Source: Takakia lepidozioides (Eukaryota > Streptophyta > Takakiopsida > Takakiales > Takakiaceae). From it: a stretch of DNA of 64,000 bases. Position numbers and translations under genes: made by a program. Numbering within the stretch: the first letter of the stretch is position 1; each line of letters starts with the position of its first letter. The notes under the pieces are model-generated. The model was given only the letters and a program-made list of their open reading frames with translations, searched no databases and was not told the DNA's origin. Where the stretch lies: NCBI GenBank assembly GCA_030704615.1, contig CM060734.1, positions 35,788,042 through 35,852,041 on the forward strand, given 5' to 3'. This document shows, in pieces, positions 11,074 to 23,500 of this stretch.

Positions 11074-11153
11074 CGAAACTCTCACCGTCAGAAGGGTGCT
11101 CGCTCACAAAAGTTTGCTAATCCCAAACAGTAAACCGTGAGGACACGGCTTTT

Positions 11154-11170
11154 TGAGATGGGGAGGGGTA
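11154..11170 (+). promoter_or_regulatory. Polypurine tract of the outer Ty3 element
   Basis: Purine-rich GAGATGGGGAGGGGTAAA lies immediately before a TGTTAG that begins a candidate LTR at 11173. This is the normal position of the plus-strand primer. Confidence 0.75.
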
Positions 11171-11172
11171 AA

Positions 11173-11998
11173 TGTTAGAGGGCTGCTTGGGACTTAGACG
11201 CTTTTACGGGTTCTGTGGGGTACCCTTAATTTTTGCGCAGACTGAGACCAACAGGAGCCTTAGGGATGACAGCAGCAGGCTTTAGGGGGGTTACACAGTC
11301 CGACACAGCCAGACACAGCCCGACACAGCCTGACACAGCCGGCCACAGCTTCGCACAGCCGACACAGCCCAACACAGCCAGTCACAGCCGACACAGCCGG
11401 CCACAGCTTCGCACAGCCAACACAGCCCGACACAGCCGACACAGCCGGCCACAGCTTCGCACAGCCCTACACAGCCCGACACAGCCAGTCACAGCCCGCC
11501 ACAGCCTGATACAACCAGTCACAGCTCGGCACAGCTGGAGGACAGTTATCATTGGCAGGGAACGACATCTGAAAAAGGAACGTGTACTACAGGGATGACG
11601 GTTAGTTAGGAAAACGGTTAGAACAGCTTGTAGGTAGATAAAGCCAAGAGCGGGGACGTCTGGGGGATCACTTCTGGGGGGACTTCTGGCATCACGGCTG
11701 GGAGATCAGGCGGGGAACGCATCTCTGAGCGAAAAGATGGAGAGCACGAAGTAGGAGGAGAGACGATCTGTTGATGATTGATGAATGCAAGCTGTAGAGT
11801 TGTAATGTAGAGCAGTTTAGAAACGCCATGGCTTCAGCCTGATACTTGATAGAAATTAATCTGATACATACTTCATACTCACACTGTGTAGAGAGACCTG
11901 AGTGAAGCTGTGGAATGGATGGATGAGTTGATGGAACCTGATAGATTGCTGAAGCAATCTGATACTTAAATTGCCAACAGTAAGGTAACTTGCTAACA
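11173..11998 (+). repeat. Candidate 3' LTR of the outer Ty3 element
   Basis: It starts TGTTAG right after the polypurine tract and ends CTAACA at 11993-11998, giving a 6-bp terminal inverted repeat and a length of 826 bp. It contains the second CACAGCC array (11288-11545). The 5' LTR is outside the window, so the right edge rests on the inverted repeat alone; the following TGAAT would be the target duplication to look for upstream. Confidence 0.6.
11288..11545 (+). repeat. CACAGCC tandem array (array B) inside the LTR
   Basis: About 25 degenerate units of the form (C/G)(A/G)CACAGCC with period about 10, grouped in higher-order blocks that repeat CCGGCCACAGCTTCGCACAG three times. It is preceded by GGGGTTACACAGTCC, also found next to array A. 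Reading frames through it in several phases on both strands are repeat artefacts. Confidence 0.9.
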
Positions 11999-14900
11999 TG
12001 AATACGGGAAGGAATACAAATATGAAACACCCCCATAATACACTAGCTGTAGGTCATGACTGATTGTTCTGAGCGGGTTGAGTGCTTAGAGATGTCCAAC
12101 TCTTCTATCTTGGAGTTCCCACCTCGGATAGCGAAGGGATGGGTGAGTAAAAGCCGCTCGACAAAGTTCCACGGAAAGGTCTACTCTCAATATAAGCAAG
12201 GCGAGCCTCTTTCAACTCAACATAAGCACTTCGAACAAAAACAGTAAAACTTGGTTGGTGAAAGTCGACTCATCACCGAACCAATACACACCATCCGGCA
12301 AACTGATCGCAAATCCAGAGCCCATCCATGCCCGATCTAGATGGTCGTTGACAAACGTCAGAGACGCCACAAATCTGAACAAAGGATCGTCTTCACTCAC
12401 ATGAACCAATTCTGAGTACACAAAACAAGCTTCTTATGCATTGGCAGTTGAAGCCATAATCCAACAAGGATTCTAAAGTCATGGATAATATAAACATTTA
12501 CTTTTCAAACAAGCAATGTAAGGAAACAAATCGTCTCCAAGCTCAAATCTGCGGCACACGCCAAGCTCTAAAGAGAAACAAGAGAACTGTAGAAGTGATC
12601 AGGCTCCTCCTCCAAGCTCAAATCTTTGACACCTTGAAGCTCTAAAGAGACACAAGAGAACTACACGATCAGACTCCCCCTCCTCGAAAGAGACACAAAA
12701 GAACGACGAGATCTCTCCCCCTCCAAGCTCAAATCTGCTACGCCCTCCAAACTTTTATTGGTCTCATATTTTTACAACCAAGAACATTTTTTCGTCATAT
12801 GTTCTAATACTAGACTATCCGTCGTCCTCCATTCTCGTACAAGCTCCATCAAAAGCATCACTAATCTTAATAATTCTTACCGCACTTTTTTCTTCACAGT
12901 TGTTCACCATGCTTCCATATGCAACGATATTATGGACTTCTTTTGCATGAGAAACTTCTGTTTTTTTCTTGAAACATGTGACAACATATGCAATATATCG
13001 TTTATTTTATACGTGTCTACCACGTATGCAACAAGAGAAGTCTTATCCGCTTCCTTGCTCATGGCCTCTAATTACACTCTTTCTCTCAGTATCCGGTCTG
13101 ACCACGTTTGTTACAATGATTTCTCTTTTTTAGCTCTGCTATTCTCTCTGCTATTTCTCTTCTATGCTCTTTTGTGAGATTTGCGTTGCTTGTGCTCTCT
13201 TCCACCAATCTGCTTGGTAAAGAAAGCTTTTTATGTAGTATCATCCTTTGTTCTTCTTGCTTTATTTATAAGTATTTCTTTCTTGATCATCAATCGCGCT
13301 TGAAGATTGTTAAGCATCCGCTCTACAACAGGAACAATATCCAGACATCTATGACATTCTCATAACTCTTAGGAAAAGTACATATAATTTTGTTCTTGCA
13401 CCTTAAGATGGTACATCTTATTCTATAGAACATGAATGTTTTCTATAACATTTTGCTCGTGAACAGCAATAAGTCCACCACATTACCATAGAATTTGCAC
13501 AATTAATTAAATTGTTGCAGGTGCTATCTATCCACCGCTTATGTAATGTACATGCTAGCCAGACCATCACAATCATTCCATTCATCTTTATTTGCTGTTG
13601 TTTCTCTCTTCTCTACCCCACTAACAATTGATCAACACTTCTTGGCCTTTAGTAAGATAGTCATCTGGAATTTCCAAATGGAAAAGTTTTCCCCTAAAAT
13701 TTCTCTATGTTCATCATGCTATGAACATCTTTCGACCTTGTCTAAAAACAAGAACTCTCCTAGAATCACAAACTACCTCCCACGTCAACGCAACAATAAA
13801 TGAGCGTGGGCCTATAACCTCTAGGATTTCTAGAAAGAGAACACTAAACAATGCACCAATACTTTGGACAACACAATTCACAACAAGCATTACAAAAATG
13901 CGTTAGTCATGACGATAGCTGCAAGGCTCTTGGTACAAAAATGAATCAATGCCAATTGCAAACATAAGCCTTAATATATGATGAGTATAAGGCGAGATCA
14001 GTATGAGCGAGAATATAACTTTCAAAAGTTTGCACATCAGCAATACGTGGCTTATAACATGAACAGCCGGTAGAACTAATGCTGAGTTGGCTCTCACACT
14101 GATATATTCGCTAAACTACTCAGAATATCTAAGTGTATTATCTATATTTCCAACAATAACTATGACTTGAAGAACAGTTTATCTAATAAGCATGCGCGAC
14201 AGTTGTTGCACAACATTTTAATGAAAAAATGCAAAAGAGAGGAGAAATGATAGAAAGTAGGGGCTCCATTTTGAAAACATTGAAGTAGTGAGAAAGAAAA
14301 AGAAAAAAAAGAGAACGTTGGTTTGTATGATACAAAGATTGTGAGCAGAAGATGCCCTCCACTTTATCATTATAGTGACGAGACCAAAGGTCGGAGAATA
14401 GCTTTAGTGTAGAGCAGGAATAGGATGTCATGGTGCCATGTCATGATCGCCACATCATCATTGTCATGTTTCGTATCCCATGTCATCCTTGTTAATCTTT
14501 TTGAAGCTGGCCCAGATTGCCCTTAAACAAAAAGAAAAAAAGCAAAACAACTGATTCTTGAGAACCGTCATCTTCATTTCTTAAGCTGCCCTAGAAAGGG
14601 TTAAAAAGAAGTATTTATGTTTTTTACTTAACAAATGTGCTCTAATATTACTTTATTTCTTTCTTTTGTTTCTTCACACATTCAATGTATATATTACAAT
14701 ACTTCTATATATTAATTAGGATAAGACCACAAAATAGAAATCAATGGTTTACCCACCTCACAAGTTCAACCCTTTGATTTTATAAACTATAGCTCTTATT
14801 TATAACTCTAGCAGAATGTTTTTCATCAACAGTACCATAATTGATTGAAAGTGGTTGTGGGTTCAATCCACCGATTGGTGTCACAAAGGCCTTCCTGCTG

Positions 14901-15673
14901 GAAGGCAGTAGCCCTTGGGGATCAAGAGACACCATAATTTACAATTCCTTTGGGAGGCATCATATATTATATGTTATTATTGTTTTGTCATTGGGAGGCG
15001 TCATACTTTTTTTTGTGGGTCAGAATCTATTTCGTTGTTGAAGTAGGTAACTCTTATGTGGGAGAGTGCGAGGCAACTCAAATGCTACAAGGAGGAAAAC
15101 AAGAGACTATCATTCACACCCACCTACTACCACCATGATCATCTCCAAGCACTTGGAAGATCCTAAGAAAGATACTAAGACCATTCACTTAGTCTTGCAA
15201 TACATCCAAATGTTGATTCAGCCCAATAGGGTATTGCATGGTGTAAAGATGTGGGCAAGTTGTCGTGAGCTGACAAGTCATTTAGTTGAATTCTTTATTC
15301 CGGAGTTGTGGATGTGGAAGTATTGAACCAATGCCCCACAGCTGATATTTATCCTGGGTGGAAGACTAAGTTGGAACACTAATTGGGGCATTCCATCTTA
15401 CAAGTGGTTATGCAAGGCTCATAACTCATAACCAGTATTCAAGGTTGAAAAATCTAACATGTCCTTCAGGCCAATTAGCATTGATTACTCCAGTAAGACA
15501 GATTGACATGCTCACACTCACAAAAATGTCATGGACTTAATTAAGTCAGTTTGTGAGTGTCGATCACTCAGGAACTAGCTTGCCAGTTATTTCTGCTTCA
15601 TTTAGTCCACAATCACTGAGATTGGGAGAGCACAGAAGCCCCCAGAGTACTCTTTGTACACCTGAGAACATTA
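11999..15673. other. AT-rich intergenic region, no gene recognised
   Basis: Apart from the tandem repeat at 12535-12750 I see only short open frames without recognisable domains. At about 14850-14870 the sequence GTGGTTGTGGGTTCAATCC resembles an RNA polymerase III B box, hinting at an old tRNA-derived SINE, but no A box or tail could be paired with it. Long poly-pyrimidine stretches occur around 12880-13170. Confidence 0.5.
12535..12750 (+). repeat. Degenerate tandem repeat with CTCCAAGCTCAAATCT units
   Basis: CTCCAAGCTCAAATCT occurs at 12535, 12610 and 12721, each followed by a related AAGCTCTAAAGAGA(C/A)ACAAGAGAAC stretch. Spacings are about 75 and 111 bases. No coding function seen. Confidence 0.7.
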
Positions 15674-18600
15674 TCACAATATTGCAAAATTTTTGGTGAG
15701 GGGAAGAAGCCCATCATAGATGCATTTTGAGACATTGCCACGCTGTATCAAACGGGGCCCTGTCGGAGGGCCCTCTCTTTTTGGTCGAATGTCCTACAGC
15801 AAGGCAGCAAAAGTCAGTTTGAGAAAGAATTGCAGGGTTGAGCTATACGTATACCTACATACATAGTTCCTGCAGGAATCAGGATGCCAACCATATCAGA
15901 GCTGGTCATGGGTTTCACCGAAAGGGGCCAGGAAAGTAGCCCCAAACACTTAATCAATCCACTCACAGATTGATTCCTCAACTCTAGCATCAGAACGCAT
16001 GATATTGCTTCTGTACATGCGAACACAAACAGAGAGAAAGAGAGACCTGATCAAAGATTGCAACAGGAATGGCAAGTGTCGCAACAGCATTAGGGGTATC
16101 CACAATGCCTGACAGTCGCCCCTCACAAGGGCAGCACGACAGAAGTAGGTAGATCTGCAGGCCCACCCCAGTTCCCCATGAAACATCCCTTGTATGCTCT
16201 CAAAATAAGAGCCACTCGTCTCACTTCAGGTTTTGCCAAGATGAACAGGTCATTCTCACTTTGTTATCAATGTTCAAATCTGATACTCCGGTTGAGATTC
16301 TTCCAAAAGAGTCTCAAGGAGCAATGACAAACACAGAAAGCGACAGACCTGCTCTTTGGTGTACCCAAACTTAGAAAGGTAGTCGATCGCATTCAGAACG
16401 GCACGTTTGTAGGCAATGCTAGCATCCAGAAAATGCTGGCGGCCGTTCTCATCCACACTTATGCCTTCAAAGACCAGATACTCAGAGAATCGTGGCTCCA
16501 AGGGCCCGATTTCGAAGATGGGGTTCACATGGAGCTTTGTGGGCCCCATAGGTGTTAAGTACTGTTCCATACCACCTCGCAATATCTCACATCTGGCTCC
16601 CCCATAGAAGTGGACATTAAAGGATTTTGACGGGTCTAAATTAGTACCACCAGCCAAACAGAAAATATCATGCATTGGACTTGATAAAGTGGGATGAGCT
16701 TAGAAACAGATAAATGGATGATATTCTGGAACCATAAAACAATAAAAGAGAGAATGTCAAGTCTGATGAGTGCCCTGTGGAGGGTCCGAGGGACACAAGT
16801 AGAGCAAGACAGAAGCACAAATACATCATGTACTCATAACATTGTTTGCTGTAGCCTTGTGGCAATAGACCCCACGCCCAGTTTGAGCGGAGCAAGAGAG
16901 AACAGACACTCCCTTTGTGAGGGGCTCACTCCAGTAGTAGGACTTAAATTGATATAAACACTTAATTTGGGTTTTCCAGATTGCCTCTAGAAAGCCCTTC
17001 ACACACACATCAACTGCGTGTAAACAGCCCAGCAATCAGACCCCAACAGGGCCAGGGCTTTAGGCTCAGCCTCGAGATTTTGAAAGTGAAAATGGATATT
17101 GTCTTCAGGCCGCCCACACATCGGGCATGGACACTCTCTTCAACCACTCTGCATCTGTTTATTGTTCAAAGGTAGACTCCCTGCCCTGAGTTTAAATTTC
17201 AGTCTGCTGCCAAAGGTTTGTAGGGCCTTCAGATCATCCTTAAGGTCCTCACCCATTTCACAAACTGGAAATAAGTACAGATATTAAAAGAGAGAGGGAG
17301 AGAGATGAGTGGCCAGAGGACGTACTTCAACTCAAGAAACCCACTCATTTCAATGGCCCCACAGAATGAGACTTCCCCATCACCCTGTGAAAAGTGCATG
17401 TCCCCCATACTCAAGTTTGCTCCCTCCACAAAAACTGGAAAAAATACTTTGCACCCCCGACTTAGATTCTTAATATCACAGTTTCCTCCATTCTCTCTCC
17501 CAGGTATTGTACGGGCTGCTTCAGCTGCTATTCTCTCCCATTGTTTTGTCCCTGTTTCCACCTGCATGCCCAACCCCCATGTTCGTGGTTAAGTGTACTT
17601 TGATTTGACATTTCTAGAAGGAGGACAGAAAAATGTGCACCCAGATGAAGACAGACAACTTACGGATGTGGTCAATATGATGAAAGAAGGCTACCTGTCC
17701 AAGTAGGGCACCTTTGGCCAAAGGCAAGTTTGCAAGTGGTCTTGTATGCAAATGTCCACTCAGTGTCACTGCACTTTCTCCCTCGTCAACTAGTGCTTTC
17801 TCTCGTGTATTCCATATGTCCAGTAGTTCCTTTGAAGGTGCCGTTCCAATGAGACCCGGATGTATGAGCCCCGGGAAGCGCACTCCTGCATCACTAAAAT
17901 AAATGTATCAAAGCTTTTGCATGTATGTGTTCTTCATCATGCAACCGCACTTATCTTCCTGCTAAAGAGATTGTACTCATAAGACGTTGTTTGCCGTAGC
18001 CTTGTGGCCATTGACCCCGCGCCCAGTTTGAGCGGGAACAAAAGGTACAGAACCTACCTCTGTCAGGGGCTGACGTTGGTAGTAAGACTTACCTCCATAT
18101 AAAGAATTAATCCGGGTTTTCCAGATATCCTCTAGAAATCCCTTCACACAAGCATCAATCTGCTGTGTGTGATTTGCCCAAAAACTAGGCCTCAGGAGGG
18201 CCTGGGCTTTTGGCTCAGCCTCGAGACTTTCAAAGTTGGTAAACAGGGGTACAGGCACAATTCCCTTAATAGATTTGAAGAGAGCGTCACTTTGGTGAGA
18301 GAACCCCGGACAGTGTATCAGAAAATGAATACTGTCTTCAGATTGCCCACACAACGGGCAATTGCACTCTCCCTTTCCTCTCTGCTTCTGTTTGCTTCCT
18401 GCTAAAGAGAAATGAAATGAAAGTGTTGAATAAAGGTTTCAGAGTGTAGGGATCTGCGAGACCTGGAATATGGCGAGAAGATGCAAAGATTCCATCAAAA
18501 TGCCAGATGGCCTTGGTTGCACAAGGAAAATGGTCGGTCAAAAACCCACCACCATTTTCCCGGTCAAATGTCCCTGTAAAGCCCCACTCATCACCAGGCA

Positions 18601-19121
18601 GAGGGCCGAGGTTGCAGATTTCAACTACAAGAAGATCACCAGGCTTTGCAGGAGACCCGGATCCATCTGTGACACGAATTGGTCCACTAAGATAATGCAC
18701 CTGCCACACAAAGCTCTCATGTTTCTTGATTGATGTTCTTTGTGCATCTTACACATCTATACCTGCATCCTTTTTCTGAGCTCACACTCTATCTGGAGAT
18801 GGTTATCAGGACATCCAAAGCCTCATTCGATAACAAATATCTGCAACTACAGAGATTGACTAATCCTTGTGGTAATATGTGGTACAGAATTTGTGAACAT
18901 ACCATTGACAGATCAACTTGCTTTACATCCTCAGCACTATCATCATCCTGGATTTGCCCGCCCGTCCAGTCTACTGTTTCCACACGAAACAGTTCCCCTT
19001 CTGTAACCTCTCCAACAGCTGGAATCTCAGGGTGCCACCTGTTGTGCAATACTTTCTCCTGCTCCCAAGCCTTCTTCTTTGGGTCCACTTTCACAATCGG
19101 TTTGGGGGTCCTTGGAGCCAT
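15674..19121 (-). CDS. Formamidase / acetamidase family protein, 7 exons
   Basis: A 451-residue protein of the FmdA_AmdA family, the plant cytosolic formamidase (EC 3.5.1.49 type) that hydrolyses formamide to formate and ammonia. Exons in coding order: 19121-18903, 18700-18463, 17885-17695, 17561-17326, 16592-16349, 16154-16047, 15793-15674. All phases agree and every junction is GT-AG. Recognised segments: VDWTGGQIQDDDSAEDVK (about 52-69), VHYLSGPIRV, GDEWGFTGTFDRENGGGFL, HFPCATKAIWHF, RTIPGRENGGNCDIKNLSRG, NLSMGDMHFSQGDGE, LTPMGPTKLHVNPIFEIGP, LLLSCCPCEGRLSGIVDTPN and the C-terminal DIRPKREGPPTGPR. Length matches the family and no signal peptide is seen. Introns 2 and 4 each contain a LINE 3' end. 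Substrate specificity is inferred from family membership only. Confidence 0.93.
16826..17180 (-). mobile_element. LINE 3' end in formamidase intron 4
   Basis: On the - strand it starts near a Cys-rich ECPCPMCGRPEDNIHF, a reverse-transcriptase-associated zinc finger, and continues into a segment parallel to the copy at 17971-18410 with several frame breaks. It ends with the family's terminal sequence TATGAGTACAT at about 16826. It is a 5'-truncated, decayed copy in the same orientation as the host gene. Confidence 0.75.
17971..18410 (-). mobile_element. LINE 3' end in formamidase intron 2
   Basis: The open frame on the - strand reads CNCPLCGQSEDSIHFLIHCP (a CCHC-like zinc finger typical of the C-terminus of plant non-LTR reverse transcriptases), then about 100 residues including FLEDIWKTRINSLY, ending near the terminal TTATGAGTAC at 17971. 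The core reverse transcriptase is missing, as usual for 5'-truncated LINEs. This is the best preserved of five related copies (16826, 17971, 22705, 35640, 55090). Confidence 0.8.
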
Positions 19122-20515
19122 GTTTCAATTCCCCAACAAAGAATTCCTTCTCTATCCACAACAAAGAACCGGAAGACAAGCCAACTCAGCTCAACATCGA
19201 CATTGAAGACACCAATAGTTAGGAACTTCTGAACTGAAATTTCTTCTATTCACCATTCAGAGCAACAAAAGACCGTAAATTAAATAATTTAGTTACGAAC
19301 TACTGATATTTCCTCTAGTCACCCCAGGTATGCTTGATCACATTTGTCTCTGCCAGAGATAGAGTGGATTCAAGCATACATCTCGACAGTCGGTTGCGGT
19401 TTTAGAAGCTCTCGCTCCCCCATGTGTAAGAAAAAGCATCAAAAGACAGGACCGGAAAGTGAAGTTTGAAGCGATGATGAGAATGACCAGTGTGTCACGG
19501 ATATGATTCAAAGTGCCACAGGTGATTGAGAGGACCCTCGTACATAGCGAAATAGTGCAACGATGCTGAAGAGAAAATGTGATCTCCTCTCTTCTTGTAA
19601 AAAGGGATAGGAAAGGAAAATGCACTAAAAATTTCTCAATCTCTCTCTAGGCTGATTCCAGGTGCCCAGGAGCTCACATGCAATTCGGCCTTGTTGCATC
19701 GATGGTGGCAAGTCGACATGCTACTTCTATTCAAAACTCTTCTAGTAATGTTGCAACAACAAATCAGGGAGGTGGATGTGAGAAACAATTACCTCAAGCG
19801 CACAGCAATGCAGCTGAATCCAAAGAGAGAGGTGAGATGCCTCATCTCTCCAGTCGAAGAATCCACCCGCCCATCGGGCCCCCTCTCCGACTCTCAGTCG
19901 GACAAGACTCTTCCCTCCTCCCTCGCACATCGACGTCGCAATCCCAAGGCCAAATATACGGCTGATGGATGAATGTGTTTTCCTCGCTTGTCCATATGTA
20001 TGGATGAGTATCGATGGGTCTGGAAGGATGATAATATAGTTTGGATGCATTGTTGTGGTTAGATGGATGAGTCGGCTGGATAAATAGTTGAAGGATTGGA
20101 TGCACGAATGACGGATGCGTTGTCAAATGAATGAAAGATTGCGTGCTTGGAGGTCGAATCATCATCGACATACATTTGGCAGCGGGGATGATCCCACTTT
20201 CCATCCAACGAACACCCCTTACTTTTCTTCTATCTGTGCGCTTATACACGTGGGAGTATTTGAACCCACGATCCTAGGGGACACTCTGGTTATTTGAATT
20301 GAGATATTCAATTCTTTAAAAAAAACAGGGTTTTAAAAAAAACAAAACATGGTAAGTATAGATTAGTAATAAACTTAAACGAAATAGTAATATTGAATAT
20401 TTACAGGACTTTAGAAACCCTAGAAAACCCCTGAGATAGCCCCCCCCCCTCTTCAGTGTGTGTGTCTCTCTCTTTCTCTCTCTTTGTGGCTTGCCGAAGA
20501 ATTGAGGGGCAAGTG
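19122..20515. promoter_or_regulatory. Divergent intergenic region, formamidase and glycyl-tRNA synthetase
   Basis: About 1.4 kb separates the two start codons. A telo-box (AAACCCTAG, 20415-20423) and a long pyrimidine patch (20441-20485, C-run then CTCTCT) lie just upstream of the GlyRS start, both common in promoters and leaders of plant translation genes. The stretch 20040-20110 is rich in GGATGGATGA-like units. The short frames here look non-coding. Confidence 0.5.
20415..20423 (+). promoter_or_regulatory. Telo-box upstream of glycyl-tRNA synthetase
   Basis: AAACCCTAG, about 90 bases before the start codon. Telo-boxes are established elements in promoters of plant genes for translation machinery, so the placement fits. 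Confidence 0.55.
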
Positions 20516-23500
20516 ATGCCGAGCTCTGTGCCTGAGGCAGAGAAGGAGAGTACCCGCGCCATGAACAAGGAGGTGTTTAGGCTTTTGGTGAAGAACACTT
20601 TGGAGAGAAGGCTCTTCTACATACCGTCTTTCAAGATTTACGGTGGTGTGGCCGGGCTGTATGATTTGGGTCCATGGGGCTGTGCTGTGGAAACTAACGT
20701 CATCAACCTCTGGCGTCAGGTTTTCCATCTTCTTTATTACATTGGCTTGGTTGTGGTTGCAATTTTCAAGTGAATTTCCGTGGTAAAGCCCTGCTAACAA
20801 TCGGCTTTTGCTTAATGTACGATGTGAAGAAGTTTGTCCATCCTGAAAATGTGGGCACTTGGCTCCTGTTAGTCATGATTTGATCATTTGAATAATATTT
20901 GCAACAGGAATGTATCAAAGTTTGTGAAATGTGGTGGAGGCATATCTTATCTTGAACTTGGAAAGATTGAATGGGTTGGTTCTGCAGCATTTTGTGCTGG
21001 AAGAGGATATGTGGGAGATAAAATGTCCGTCTGTGACTCCAGAGGCTGTGCTCAAGGCGTCAGGCCATGTGGACAAGTTCACAGACCTCATGGTGAAGGA
21101 CGAAAAGACAGGAAATTGCTTTCGTGCTGACCATTTGCTCAAGGAATATCTTACTGAAGCTTTGGCAAAGGACGTGAAAATTACACCCGACAAGAAGAAC
21201 GAGCTTCTCACAGATCTGGCTAGCCTTGATGAATTCTCTGGCCCCGAGCTTGGCGCAAAGATTAAGGCATATGGCATCAAGGCGCCAGAATCTGACAATG
21301 AGTTGTCTGAGCCTTACCCTTTCAATCTCATGTTCGCCACATCAATTGGCCCGTCGGGACTTTTACCTGGGTACGGAGATCCACCCCCATCTTGGTCGTA
21401 TTGGTGGTGTCCGTAGTTGTCATCCATTTATCAAAGCAAAGGTTTTCTATGGGCTCCAAAGAACGTTGTACAGCTAAAGGACATTATGAGTTTTAGAGCA
21501 TGGGCTAATGTATTGTTTCGGAGAACTAATGCTTCAGGGTAGGTTCTGAAAATGGCGTGCATAACTTCTTGATTTGCCTGGACAATCCTTGTGGGCCACG
21601 TCAGTATTCCTCCTGGGTTCTGGGGCCTCACATATGGTAGCTTGGAAGGATTCTCTTTTGTGTGAAGTGGTGAGCATCTCAAGGTGATTTACAGTTTGTA
21701 ATTTAGTGTTTCATACTGAGTTTTTGTCTTAAAGTATGAGAAACTACTTCACATGAACAGGTACATGCGGCCGGAGACAGCCCAGGGCATGTTTGTCAAT
21801 TTCAGGGATTTATATTATGAGAGCGGGCAAAAGTTGCCCTTTGCTGTTGCTCAGATTGGCTCAGCATTTCGTAATGAGGTCATCTGTCTGATCTCTTTCT
21901 CAATCATGCATGGAGTTTGGTTTCATGCACTTACTGAATCAGGAGCTGTGTACAGCACTTACCCTGTTAATTTGCGTATATGTTTGGGAAGTGGGCTTAT
22001 TGATAGGTTGTGATGGAGATGGGGTGAGCTAGGACTTCTGTCACACATTGATTCTGCTTCAGTGGTTTCACTCTGACTCTGCCAGAGTAGTAGCTGAAAC
22101 ATCCTTTTAGCCACGTGCACTGCAGTAAGACTTGATCTTGTGTATTCTTGCATAGAAAGGTTTTAACTTGGAGTTCGTGTCCAATTTTGCAAAGCAGATT
22201 GCACCGCGACAAGGCCCATTGAGAGTTAGAGAGTTCACAATGGCTGAGATTGAGCATTTTGTCAACCCTGATATCAAGTCACACCCAAAGTTCAAGGATG
22301 TGGCCAACTTGGAGTTTCTCTTGTTTCCTCGAGCACAACAATCAGCCTTGAAAGATCCTGTGAAAATGAGTATTGGTGATGCCGTTGCCAATGTATGCCC
22401 CTCCTCTTTTGTTTGAGTGTATGTTCAACACGTGTGTTACTGGTATTTGAGAGAGAGAGAGAGAGAGAGAGAGTATTTGAAAGAGATTCAACAGTCTCTG
22501 CCTGCCATGTATCCAACAATCCCATGCCCAGAGTGGACGGCAAAAAGTTGGAGAAGGGGAGATCAGGAAAACAAACAGTGTGCACTTCTATACTTCTCAA
22601 AACTCACTGAAGCAGTGGCATTTACCCAAACAAGTGGAACTGATTTGGGTGTCCAAGTTTTATCGACACACCTGGTGTTGGAGGAAGGAGAGAGAGAGAG
22701 AGAGAGAATGTACTCATAAGACGTTGTTTGCCGTAGCCTTGTGGCCATTGACCCCACGCCCAGTTTGAGCAGAAGAGAGAGAGAGAGAGAACTTTCTCTG
22801 TTTGTATTCTGGTGCAGTCCTTTTTCAGAGAGAGAAAGAAAGAAACCAAGGAGGTGCAAGAGAGAGAGAGTTTTCTTGCCGCAGCTTCTGTGGTCACATC
22901 CCTGGTGCTTGCTGTACTTGTAGGAGTAATGTGACATTTTGATGACTTCTATGTTACCATGTACAGGGTACTGTGGATAATGAAACCCTCGGTTATTTCA
23001 TTGCAAGAACCTATTTGTTCCTCACGAGCCTTGGGATTCACAAGGACCGCCTCCGTTTTCGCCAACATCAAGCCAATGAAATGGCTCACTATGCTCAAGA
23101 CTGCTGGGATGCTGAGATTGAATGTTCGTATGGCTGGATTGAGTGCGTGGGTCTGGCGGACCGCTCTGCCTACGACTTGAAGGCTCATACGGTGTGTACC
23201 TTGCTGCTGATGAGCTGTAGACCATGTCATTTCAATCTTTGCAATGGCCCCACAGATTTGCTCAGGATGCCCATTCAAAGAATTAAGCGTGCCATATGTT
23301 TTTGGGCTGGTCATTCCAGGGAAAGAGTGGCGTGGAGCTTGTTGCACATGAGAAATTTACCGAACCCAAAGATATTGAGGTATTAGTGCTGCGCATCAAA
23401 TTTCGAATTCAAACCCTGTATTTGGAAGTATTATCTGGATTATTGCATGGTGTGATAGCTAGGAGATTTTGTCTTGTTTTCTGACACCAGGAGTCTATGA

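Larger units (their letters stand above)
1..11998 (+). mobile_element. Ty3/gypsy LTR retrotransposon (3' part), interrupted by a nested element
   Basis: The window opens inside a Ty3/gypsy polyprotein on the + strand. Reading 5' to 3' the element holds an integrase C-terminus (to about 560), a CACAGCC-type tandem array (about 600-812), a decayed extra ORF (1624-2313, resuming at 8376 and running to 11073), a polypurine tract (about 11154-11170) and a 3' LTR (11173-11998). The 5' LTR, gag, protease and reverse transcriptase lie upstream of the window. The stretch 2314-8375 is a later insertion of another Ty3 element, so the visible part of this one is about 5.9 kb. An extra ORF between pol and the 3' LTR is unusual but known in some plant Ty3 lineages. 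Lineage assignment is not possible without the reverse transcriptase. Confidence 0.75.

Noticed and set aside
11233-11598. Open frames on both strands and a CRISPR-like look to the CACAGCC array
   Set aside because: The units are about 10 bases, adjoin without unique spacers, and lie in an LTR; all frames are repeat artefacts.
1-11998. Endogenous virus rather than retrotransposon
   Set aside because: No movement, coat or envelope-type protein is seen; LTRs, primer site and domain order are those of ordinary Ty3 elements.
15950-16186. Alternative formamidase end using a 37-base intron after exon 6
   Set aside because: The intron would be too short for a plant, and a family-matching last exon (DIRPKREGPP) exists at 15793-15674 with correct phase.
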